This document shows, piece after piece, positions 46,253 through 54,790 of a DNA stretch of 54,790 nt. Position numbers and translations under genes: made by a program. How positions within the stretch are numbered: position 1 is the stretch's first letter; the number at the start of each line of letters is the position of its first letter. This DNA comes from Silene noctiflora (Eukaryota; Streptophyta; Magnoliopsida; Caryophyllales; Caryophyllaceae): contig VHZZ01000015.1 in the NCBI GenBank assembly GCA_009801015.1, positions 211,378-266,167 on the forward strand, given 5' to 3'. The notes below the pieces were generated by a model. The model did no database searches, was not told where the DNA came from, and saw only the letters and a program-made list of their open reading frames with translations.

Positions 46253-46726
46253 TTATGTAATATTATAGGCTTCGATAGAGGTGATATTGTCTTCTCGAGA
46301 TCTTGGTATCTATCCGGTTGATCTGTACCTACTGTCAGTGTTATATTATGGCTGAGCTCCAGCCTACCAGGGCGCCAGATAACTTCAAACTTCTTTAAGG
46401 TCCGTGATTTTGGTCGTCTGGAGCAGAGAAACTAGAAAGTGGAAACCCAGGTCAGAGAAACAAAGCATGATTGTCAGATGGGGATGCATGTCTTTTGGAA
46501 GCTGGTCATGAGATGTGCGACTGAGCCTTCGTCGAGCAAATTCAGGTCAAGAAGGCAGTCAGGTGTGAATACTACAAACTACTGTATATATCTTAGTCAT
46601 GAGTTGCCTGGCCTTTTTCTACTTGCTACCTGTAAGACAAAAAATCGAGTTTATTGTGCTATTGTTAATTTGTATGGAGTTGTCTTTTTCACGGGGTACT
46701 CTGATTTACTGGTGAGGAATTTATTT

Positions 46727-46808
46727 GAGACGGTCTTACATGTGAAACCAATCTATCATTCTATCTATTCAGATATTAGAATTTGGATTGGTCTCACATA
46801 TAAGGTCT
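46727..46808. mobile_element. Inverted-repeat MITE, GAGACGGTCT family, downstream of KAPP
   Basis: The left arm GAGACGGTCTTACATGTGAA and the right arm, inverse CAGACCTTATATGTGAGACC, form a good inverted repeat, both followed inward by AATC. It is about 82 bp with no ORF and is the same family as 2733-2815 and 30624-30721. Confidence 0.65.
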
Positions 46809-47085
46809 GTTCCGAACCAGACTAGCTGGGGAAACAATGTAGCTCTAGATAACCCAATATATGCTACCTCTGATGTTGATTGTCTATTTTGAGTATGTCG
46901 AGTTTGAACCTGTGAACAGATCTCGGTAATCATGATGTGTAATCTTTTGTTATCATTTTTATTAATTGTTCTATCATTCTTATATAACACGTTTTGATCC
47001 ATAATCATTTTAATCTTCAATATCTGTAATATGGTACTAGTACCATAAGAATACGCAAGTATTCATGTATTGAATTCGGACCGCA

Positions 47086-47145
47086 AGCACTCAGCCCCAC
47101 AGAAGATCATTCTTTAGCACTCAGCCCCACAGAAGATCATTCTTT
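47086..47145. repeat. 30-bp exact tandem duplication
   Basis: The unit beginning AGCACTCAGCCCCACAGAAG occurs at 47086-47115 and again at 47116-47145 without difference. A second, diverged local duplication follows at about 47205-47240 and 47320-47360 (TTGCATTTG, TGGCCTGATT, TGTGAAC). Confidence 0.92.
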
Positions 47146-48116
47146 GTGTTATAAGAGCCGACACAATAAGATTTGCTAGGGGATATATAAATACATAATT
47201 AGTTCAGATTATTGCATTTGTGTGGCCTGATTGTGAACTCCTGTACACAGGCAAATACCGAGAATCGGCCGACATATAGTAACAGTTGTTAGGACTTGGG
47301 ACTTATATAATTGGTTGTGATTATTATTGCATTTGAATGGCCTGATTCGGCTGATTGTGAACATATATAAGGGGAGCAAGCTTAGGTCGGTACCGGGAAT
47401 AAAATACCGTACTCAACCATTTGATAAGGACCGAATTCATTTATTTCCGGTCCCCGGTCCTCGGTCCTCATTGTTTGAACTTTTGGTTTTCGGTCTGGCT
47501 CAGTCCAAGACCTGGTAATTTAAGTTCGGACCAATGGGTCGAATTTGTTGTTTTTGAAGACTAAATACTTGTATAATTTTACGAAAGAAATGGACAATTT
47601 ATCTTCAAAAACATCTAAACTCAATATGAGTCATTATTTAAAACAGATACTAGTTTGATTACTTGTTACTAGAATTTGCTCAACTGAATTATATTCAATA
47701 ATCGTATATATAATTGTCAAAAATAGTCTACAGTCCACTTCCGTCTTAGTCCGGTATAAGACCGAAACTTTTAGGTTTAATTAATTTTCATTTTCGGTCT
47801 TCGGTCAGGTGTTGGACCGATACTCCCCCTTTTAACACAAGTATAACAAACAACATTCAAGGCTCCTCACGATGAAATGGTTACCTCGACACCGCGCGAC
47901 AATGAACATGGGTAACCAGTATACAAGTGCTTTCAAAAAGTAGGGTTTTTCTCTTGTGTAATCTCGTATTTTTTCAATTTTTATTTTGTAGCCTCCTTTC
48001 TGCGAATGTATCTCGTATAACCCTCAAGTTGACTAATGATTCCAAACCGTGACCTAAGCTTTGTCTAACGTCAAATACTCTGTTAATGTGCTGACTTGGA
48101 AAAATGGTTGGCTTGT

Positions 48117-51100
48117 TGACTTATCGTATTCGATTTTCAACCCTAATTAAGAAATAATCATCTATTTTTAAGGAGTACCTGATTTTCGTCCGAAACTTGT
48201 TTATCACGTACGACACCCTCAAATGTCTTCTGTTACTTCTTAAAATTTGTGTGGCTGATTTATCTGACCCGAGAAACCATCCTCATAATTTACGAACATT
48301 TTTGTTCCGAGACCTTGAAATGCCGAAAACCGTATATTATACACTTTGACTTGTGCAATTTGGGAGCTCGTACCTGGTCATGTTTCTTTTCCTCCCAGTT
48401 TTTCCACCACATGTCTGGGTCGCTTCATGAGGTACCGTATTTAGTTTCAGCCATAAATAACAAGTTATCATGTATTTTTAAGGAGTACCCGATTTTCGAC
48501 CGAGACTAGTTTATCGCTTGCCGGCACACTCAAATGTCCCCTGTTTCTTCTCAAAATTTGTGTGCCTGCTTTAGCTGAGCTGAGGAACCGTTCGTATGAT
48601 TTACGGACGTTTTTGTTCCTGAACCCTGAAATCCCGAAAACCGTGTATTATATACTTACATTTGAGCCGTTTAAGAGGTTGTACCAAGACTACCAACCTA
48701 CCGGGTAATGTATTTTTTTTCCTCCCTTTTTTTATACCTGGTGTTAGGGGGTCGTTTCATAAGTTACCGTATTCGATTTTCAGCCCTAAATAAGAAGTAT
48801 TGATCTATTTTTAAGGAACACCTGATTTTTGCCTGAGACACATTTATCGTGTATCTGCACCCTCAAATATCCTTTGTTGATTCTCAAAATTTATGTGATT
48901 GCTTTATCTAACTCGAGAAACCATCTGTATGATTTACCGACATTTTTGTTCTGAGATCCTTAAATGCCGAAAACCGTTTATTATACACTTAAATTTAAGC
49001 CGTGTGGGAGCTCGTACGGGGTCATATTTCTTTTTCTCCCAGTCTTTCAACTATGGAGTCGCTTCATAAGTTACAGTATTCGATTACATCCTTAAATAAC
49101 GAGTTATAATCTATTTTTAAGGAGTACCCGATTTTCGTCGGAGACTAGTTTATCGCCTACCAGCACACTCAAACGTCCTCTGTTTCTTCTCAAAATTTGC
49201 GTGTTTTGCTTTAGTTGACCTGAGTAACCCTCCGTATTATTTACGGACGTTTTTGTCCCGGAAACCTGAAATCCCGAAAACCGTGTATTATACATTTAAA
49301 TTTGAGTTGTTTGGGAGCTCGTACCGGGTCATGTTTCTTTTCCTCCCAGTTTTTATACCACGTGTCATGGGTCGATCCAAGAGTTACTGTGTTCGATTTT
49401 CAACCTTAATTAAGAAATATTCATCTATTTAAAAAAGTATTTGATTTTCGTCCGAGACACATTTATTGTTAACCGGCACCCTCAAATTTTCTCTATTACT
49501 TCTCATAATTTGTGTAGCTGTTTTATCTTACCCAAGGAACCGTCCCTAGGATTTACAGATATTTTTGTTACAGAACCCTGATATCTCGAAAATCGTGTAT
49601 TATACACTTATATTTTAGCTGTTTGAGAGGTCGTACGGGATCATGTCTGTTTTCCTCCCATTTTTCCACCACGTGTTTGAAATCGCTTCATGAGTTACGT
49701 ATTTAATTTCAGCCGTAAATAACAAGTTATCATCTATTTTTAAGGACTACTCCATTAATCCATTTTCGTCTCAGACTAGTTTATTGGATACCGATACACT
49801 CAACTGTCATCTGTTTCTTCTCAAATTTTTGTGACTACTTTATCTGACCTAAAGAACCGTCTGTATGATTTACGGAGATTTTCGTTCCAGAACCTGAAAT
49901 CCCGAAAATCGTGTATTATACACTTAAATTTGAGTCGTTTGGTAGATCGTTCCAAGTCATGATTCCTTTCCACCCAGTTTTTCTTCCACGTGTCAGGGGT
50001 CGATTAATAAGCTACTGTACTTGATTTTTTCGTCCCTAAATAAAAAGTATTCATTTATTTTTAGGCAGTACCTTATTTTTGTTCGAGATTCGTTTATCGC
50101 GTACCGGCACCCACAAATGTCCTCTGTTATTTCTCAAAATTGGCGTGGCTGTTTTATTTGACCCGCGAAACCATCCGTATGATATATGGAAATTTTTGTT
50201 CCGAGACCCTAAAATCTCGAAAATCGTGTATTATACACTTAAATTTGAGCTGTTTGGGAGGTCGTATCAGGTCATCTTTCTTTTCCACTCAGATTTTCTA
50301 TCACGTGTCAGGGGCCGATTCAGGAATTACCGTATTCAATTTTCAGCCCTAAATTAGAGGAATTCGTCTATTTTTAACTAATACATGATTTTCGTCCGAG
50401 ACTCGTTTATCGCGTACCTACATCCTCAAATGTCTTTTGTTGTTTCTCAAAAAAATTGACTGCTTTATCTGGCCTAAGAAACAATCTGTATGATTACAGA
50501 CATTTTTATTCTGGGACCCTCAAATCCCGAAAACCGTGTATTATACACTTAAATTTGAGCCGTTTGGGAGGTTGTACCGGGTCATGTTTCTTTTCATCCC
50601 AGTTTGTCCACCGCGTGTCTGGGTTCGCTTCATGAATTACCGAATTTGATTTCCAGCCCTAAATAAGAAGCATTCATCTACTTTTAAGGAGTACTTGATT
50701 TCGTCCGATACTCGTTTATCGCGTACCGGAATCTTCAAATGTCCTCTGTTGCTTCTCATAAACTGTGTAGATGCTTTATCTTACCCGATGAACCATCCAT
50801 ATGATTTAAAGATATTTTTGTTCCTAGACCCTGAAATCACGAAAACCGTGTATTATACACTTAAGTTTGAGCTGTTTAGGAGGTCGTACCGCGTCATGTT
50901 TATTTTCCTCCAAGTTTTTTTCTACCACGTGTTAGGGGTCGGTTCATGAGTTGTCGTATTTGTTTTTCAACCCTAATTAAGAAGTATTCATCTAGTTTTA
51001 AGAAGTACTTGATTTTCGTTCGAGATATGCTTATCGCGTACCGGCACCCTCAAATTTCCTCTGTTGCTTCTCAAACTTTGTCTAGCTGCTTTATATTACC

Positions 51101-51490
51101 CGAGAAACCGTCCGTGGGATTACCAGACATTCTTGTTCCTAGACCCTGAAATCCCGAAAAACGTTTATTATACACTTAAATTTGAGTCGTTTGGGAGGTC
51201 GTACCGGGTCATGTTTCTTTTCCTTACAGTTTTTCTACCACGTGTCAGGGGTCTCTTCATGAGTTCCCGTATTCGATTTTCAGCCCTAAACAAGAACTAT
51301 TCATCTATTTTTAAGGAGTACCTGATTTTCGTCTGAGACTCGTTTATCGCGTACCAACACCCTCAACTGTCCTCTGTTGTTAATTTGTATGGCTGTTTTA
51401 TCTTACCCGCAAAGCCATCCGTATTTTTTATGAACATTTTTGTTCCGGGACCCTGAAATAACAAAACCTGTGTATCGAGCATGTTTCTTT
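48117..51490. repeat. Satellite-like array, about 11 copies of a 312-bp unit
   Basis: The anchor CGAAAA within CCGAAAACCGTGTATTATAC (and variants) occurs at 48324, 48635, 48968, 49275, 49587, 49903, 50218, 50528, 50840 and 51155, with a degraded one near 51462. Spacings are 311, 333, 307, 312, 316, 315, 310, 312, 315 and about 307 bp. Each unit also has AAATTTGAGCCGTTTGGGAG, GTCATGTTTCTTTTCCTCCC, a CACGTG-like box and a CATCTATTTTTAAGGAGTAC block. Short ORFs (about 60-90 codons) recur in the units but are not conserved in frame, so I read them as chance. The left edge is near 48117 and the right edge breaks off in a truncated unit. Confidence 0.93.
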
Positions 51491-51898
51491 GATTGTGATT
51501 TTTTTTTTTTGTGATCAAACCTATATAAATATCATCTTTATTATGATTCTCGTAATTAATATAAATAATTATAAAATTACTTTTATCTTCATAAATTGGA
51601 AATTTCGTTCATAAAATAAAGCCCATTAATTGGGTAATTTCTCATAATAGAGGACGGACGACGACTTCTATAGTGCAACTGGAGAAAAAAATGGAGTATG
51701 AGGGGTGGGGGGTTACATAAAGAGGCTTATTAAGAACCTAATATTGGGGAAAATTAGTGGATTATACAATTAGTTGTATACATCTGATAGTATAGACCTG
51801 GAACTTTATAGTAGAGGATTTGAGCTTATATGTATATTTTCCGAGCTTTATTGAAAAGAATCTGAGCGCATTTATAAAAAAAAATTAACTCAGAATAT

Positions 51899-52074
51899 GA
51901 CGGACACTATCCATCACAAGCTGAAGACGGACAGTGTCTCTTTCACAATATGCAAGTGACACCAACCATTGGATGCTCCATCTCCCTTCACTTGCCCTCC
52001 CTTTTGTCTTATTGTGAGAGAGACACTATCCGTCTTCAGCTTGTGACAGATAGATAATATCCGTCACAAGCAAG
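51899..52074. mobile_element. Palindromic MITE, copy 2
   Basis: The left arm GACGGACACTATCCATCACA then AGCTGAAGACGGACAGTGTC is inverse to the right arm GACACTATCCGTCTTCAGCT then TGTGACAGATAG. The interior ATATGCAAGTGACACCAACC resembles the copy at 37296-37455. It could fold into a long hairpin and has no ORF. Confidence 0.68.
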
Positions 52075-52143
52075 ATGTTTTGATTTAAAAGAGCCAAATA
52101 ACCAAATCATCATCCACATCAGCCTATTAACGGAAAATTTAAC

Positions 52144-52302
52144 GTCTAACCCAACTTAGATCCCTAGCCAAACTGGCTCGTCTAGCACAACTTAATGACA
52201 ATGTTGGTCCACCACCGCGCACGGATGTGGTGGAGAGGTTTCCTGGTGGTAAAGGTGGACGTTGGGCTTCTAGCCAAAGTAGGGGAGAAACTCGGGTTCC
52301 GT
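52144..52302 (+). pseudogene. Unrecognised coding-like remnant
   Basis: One plus-strand frame reads LAKLARLAQLNDNVGPPPRT and continues with FPGGKGGRWASSQSRGET before a stop. The composition differs from the AT-rich surroundings and the codons look protein-like. I cannot assign a family, and there is no start or downstream continuation. It could be a relic of a gene or transposon, or chance. Confidence 0.25.
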
Positions 52303-52988
52303 GATGAATGCACCGAAATGTCATGTAAGCATAAATATGTGGTTTCCGACACTTGTTGTCAAGTCGAAGTCAAATATGTTCCTCACCATTTGGCCTTCGT
52401 AATGTAACTCCGTCTCACCCAAGACTTGTCAATTGTCGACTTCACCTAATGTATTAATTTCTTACCAAGTATGAATCCTTCTTTAAATGAAACAACTTGG
52501 CATAAACGATTAAACGGCATGATCGATACAGCGTATTTAAAGAGTAATCCGTATGAAGATTTACGAATACGACTTTTCGTCGTTTCCGAATACACGACTG
52601 GATCATGTATTATCTTACTATATGTGACTAGGTCAACTATTACTTTACTAGTACAACGATGTTTAATGCAACATCTTCAGATTCTCGACTCTTCTTCTTT
52701 CACATTAATAAATTACGAATTTACGGGAGCCATTGACACGCTGGATAATGTTGTCGTTGTCGTTGTTGTCGAATTATTAAAGTCAAGTTGCAATTTTGTA
52801 TACATACATTTAACTTGTGTTTTTGTTTTACAGCAGTCAATTTTGTATTACAGTCAATTTTCTCTGCCTAATAAAGTAGCATGAATCTTCCACGTTTCTG
52901 CCGTCTGGTTTCAATTTTTTGTTATATAATTCCAATTCAATTTCCAAGTATTCTGCACTAATTTTCTTCCTCAATTAATCCGAAAAAA

Positions 52989-53957
52989 ATGAAGTCGATG
53001 AATCAAGACGTTAAAATTGAGTTCCCGGGGATTATCCGGGTGTACAAGGATGGTTTTGTTGAGAGACTTTTTCCTGATCTTAATGTTCCTGCATCAGCAG
53101 AAGATCCTGAAACCCGAGTCTCATCGAAAGACGTCAAGTTTTCTTCCGATGATAAACGCCTGTCGGGGCTGTCGGGGCTGTCACTGTCTGCAAGGCTGTA
53201 CCTTCCGAAAATCACCAACCCGTTGTCTCATAAGAAGCTGCCTGTCTTAGTTTACTACCATGGTGGTGCATTCTGTCTGAGATCCCCTGAATCTATGGTC
53301 TACCATCGATATTTAAACATTTTAGCATCGATGGCTGAAGTCCTGATCATATCAGTCAAATATCGCCTTGCCCCGGAACACCCGCTTCCTGCAGCGTACG
53401 AAGACAGCTGGTCTGCCCTCAAGTTGGTGGGCTCAAACCCGGGATTTGACCCTTGGTTAGCCCACCATGGGGATCTAAATTCCCTCTTTATTGGCGGTGA
53501 TAATGCTGGAGGCAACATAGTCCATAACTTAGCCATACGTGCAGGTTCCGAACCCTTAGATTCACACGGTACAGTTAAAATCCGAGGAGCTTTTCTATCC
53601 CATCCATATATCTTAGACGAACGCTCAGCCAAGCTAGAAGTGGCTCACAAGATGTGGGACTTTGTCTACCCAAACGCTCCCGGGGGATCAAACAGTCCTA
53701 TGATAAACCCAATGAGTCCTGGAGCACCGAGCCTCAGCAGGCTCGGATGCTCCAGGTATCTTGTTCTTGTGGCGGGTAAAGATGAAATGAGAGAAAGCGA
53801 GATAAGGTACTACAATGCGATCAACGTCAGCGGATACAATGGAAAATTGGAATTGTATGAACAAGAAGATGAAAATCATGTGTATCATATAATTGATCCG
53901 GATGCACAAAATTCAAAGCTTTTGTTCAAACGTCTTGCTGATTTTCTCAATGAGTAA
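52989..53957 (+). CDS. Carboxylesterase-like (CXE/GID1-type) protein lacking the nucleophile Ser
   Basis: Intronless, 322 aa, full length for plant CXE alpha/beta-hydrolases. The oxyanion-hole motif HGGAF is at residues 91-95, and YRLAPEHPLPAAYEDSW follows as in active CXEs. The nucleophile elbow, normally GDSAG, reads GGDNAGGN: residue 172 is Asn (AAT at 53502-53504). The other two triad members are kept: Asp265 in GKDEMR and His297 in ENHVYH. Family members hydrolyse small esters, and the GID1 branch lost catalysis and became the gibberellin receptor. GID1, however, keeps this Ser and replaces the His, so this is not GID1. The protein may be inactive, may act as a binder, or the base may be wrong. 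A 9-bp duplication gives the local SGLSGLS repeat (about 59-65). A TATA-like box lies about 60-70 bp upstream. Confidence 0.92.
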   Translation: MKSMNQDVKIEFPGIIRVYKDGFVERLFPDLNVPASAEDPETRVSSKDVKFSSDDKRLSGLSGLSLSARLYLPKITNPLSHKKLPVLVYYHGGAFCLRSPESMVYHRYLNILASMAEVLIISVKYRLAPEHPLPAAYEDSWSALKLVGSNPGFDPWLAHHGDLNSLFIGGDNAGGNIVHNLAIRAGSEPLDSHGTVKIRGAFLSHPYILDERSAKLEVAHKMWDFVYPNAPGGSNSPMINPMSPGAPSLSRLGCSRYLVLVAGKDEMRESEIRYYNAINVSGYNGKLELYEQEDENHVYHIIDPDAQNSKLLFKRLADFLNE

Positions 53958-54790
53958 ATTGGTTGACATCTTTTTTTTGGGGGAGCCGTAAAAAGCGGTT
54001 CTTATACAGATGGCATTCTATTATTACCAGTGTTAATATTTTATTTTTATTTTTATTTGATTTTTTTGTTTGATGTTACTTGAAACTTTTTTAAATTGAG
54101 AGTAACATTGTAATATGATTCTAATATGCAATATTGTGAAATGTATTTTTATTATTTGCACAAAAGATAAAGAAGAATCATTTTTTTTGTTTTTTTGTTT
54201 TTTTGAGGATAAATGTTTATAAGAATTGTTTCTGATTATATATATCTTCATTTTTTTATCTTCATTTACTTTTATTTCACTTCTACAATTCGGATTTAAT
54301 ACCGGAATGTTATGATGAATTAATGATGCAAGGGTTGATGAGGTAAATGATGAATAATAACTTACACTTAAAATAGGTAAGTGTGAAGAGATGAACATTA
54401 AATAAATAATTAAAATATTTGATAAAACCATCAAATTAAATATATATTACACCTCTATACCCTTACTCCCTCTATCGTAATTCCATATGATAATGTTAAA
54501 TCAACAAAACAGGTTTGGAACTCATCCAAATAAAGGAGGAGAAAGTCCGCTTCATAGATTCAAGGAGATTATGATCTAAAACTAGTTGGCAATAAAGGAA
54601 GTCCTATTGACTTATCTTCTTTATTAAAGCAACAACCACATTGCTTATGTGTCGCACTGTGGTTAAAAGTTCATTATTTTTATTTTTTTTATAAGTGTCC
54701 CACCACACTACCCCACATTCTCCTATCATCTTTTATATAGAGAATCACCAAATGAAATAATACAATCTACGAAGTACAAATTTATTATAT
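53958..54790. other. AT-rich 3' flank of the carboxylesterase gene
   Basis: This is probable 3' UTR followed by intergenic DNA with T-rich runs. A single ACTCCCTCTATCGTAATTCC at about 54464 looks like one end of a Stowaway-like MITE without a clear partner inside the window. No gene is supported; the minus-strand open frame at 54033-54434 is low-complexity. Confidence 0.5.

Larger units (their letters stand above)
46253..48116. other. Downstream of KAPP: 3' UTR, small MITE and repeats
   Basis: The first ~200 bp are probably the KAPP 3' UTR. An open frame at 46439-46825 runs into a MITE and shows no known domain, so it is not called. A 30-bp tandem duplication lies at 47086-47145. From about 47370 to 47830 many CGGTCC and CGGTCT motifs suggest a decayed transposon, but I could not fix its ends. 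Confidence 0.45.
51491..52988. other. Region between the array and the carboxylesterase gene
   Basis: AT-rich sequence is followed by a palindromic MITE (51899-52074) and a less AT-rich stretch at 52140-52400 that reads like old coding sequence. An open frame at 52471-52884 has no recognised domain and is not called. A TATA-like GTTATATAAT lies near 52920-52929, about 60-70 bp before the carboxylesterase ATG. Confidence 0.45.

Noticed and set aside
46439-46825. 128-codon open frame downstream of KAPP
   Set aside because: It overlaps the probable KAPP 3' UTR and runs into an inverted-repeat MITE; its composition is not protein-like.
50079-51336. Several 60-92 codon ORFs within the 312-bp array, resembling one another
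   Set aside because: Their similarity follows from the tandem repeat; starts, ends and frames change between units through indels, and no motif or domain is visible.
52471-52884. 137-codon open frame upstream of the carboxylesterase gene
   Set aside because: No domain or family; Val-rich low-complexity tail (GTTGTCGTTGTC repeats); likely non-coding.
53300-53632. 110-codon minus-strand frame opposite the carboxylesterase
   Set aside because: It is the antisense shadow of a well-supported gene.
52989-53957. Gibberellin receptor GID1
   Set aside because: GID1 keeps the Ser and loses the catalytic His; here the His is present and the Ser is lost, and the GID1 N-terminal lid sequence is absent.
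1-54790. A gene cluster forming one new pathway
   Set aside because: The nine genes belong to unrelated, well-known families acting in different compartments; their neighbourhood is better explained by ancestral synteny.

Overview
This is nuclear DNA of a flowering plant. Nine protein genes are supported. Eight have GT-AG introns (one to twelve each) and encode full-length eudicot-type proteins; the ninth is intronless. The flanks are AT-rich and full of small non-autonomous DNA transposons, a Helitron, SINE-like fragments and a satellite-like array. Two N bases (2416 and 16544) point to a draft assembly. I cannot place the species; a core eudicot is well supported, and Caryophyllales is only a guess. 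I found no rRNA, tRNA, CRISPR or prokaryotic-type features.

Layout. 1-1670: AT-rich flank. 1671-6135 (+): TBL10/11-type wall-polysaccharide O-acetyltransferase. 6136-8706: spacer with a Tourist-like MITE. 8707-14979 (+): ECR1/UBA3, the catalytic subunit of the NEDD8/RUB E1, whose first intron is a minisatellite. 16283-19578 (+): mitochondrial peroxiredoxin IIF. 21630-24482 (+): seed-type short-chain dehydrogenase with an RY element and TATA box upstream and a Helitron in intron 1. 27063-30949 (+): ClpF-like chloroplast Clp adaptor. 31711-33251 (+): At5g19250-like GPI-anchored glycoprotein with three Stowaway-like MITEs in its intron. 34141-37076 (-): peroxisomal adenine nucleotide carrier, whose stop codon lies in a 95-bp tandem duplication. 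38953-46252 (+): KAPP, an FHA plus PP2C phosphatase. 48.1-51.5 kb: eleven copies of a ~312-bp tandem repeat. 52989-53957 (+): intronless carboxylesterase-like protein with Asn in place of the nucleophile Ser. 53958-54790: AT-rich flank.

The genes do not form one pathway. They act in the cell wall, cullin neddylation, mitochondrial redox, seed metabolism, plastid proteolysis, the cell surface, peroxisomal ATP import and receptor-kinase dephosphorylation. What links them is ancestry: from memory, several Arabidopsis homologues sit close together on two duplicated segments (At3g05-06 and At5g19), so the window looks like an unfractionated ancestral eudicot block.

I see no convincing new multi-gene system. 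The points most worth checking are the Ser-to-Asn change in the carboxylesterase, the 312-bp array with an alternating two-type arrangement and repeated ACGTG boxes, the intronic minisatellite in ECR1, the Helitron and hAT-like insertions with clean boundaries, and the duplication across the carrier's stop codon. All splice sites were set by eye from reading-frame continuity and recalled family sequences; none was checked against transcripts.
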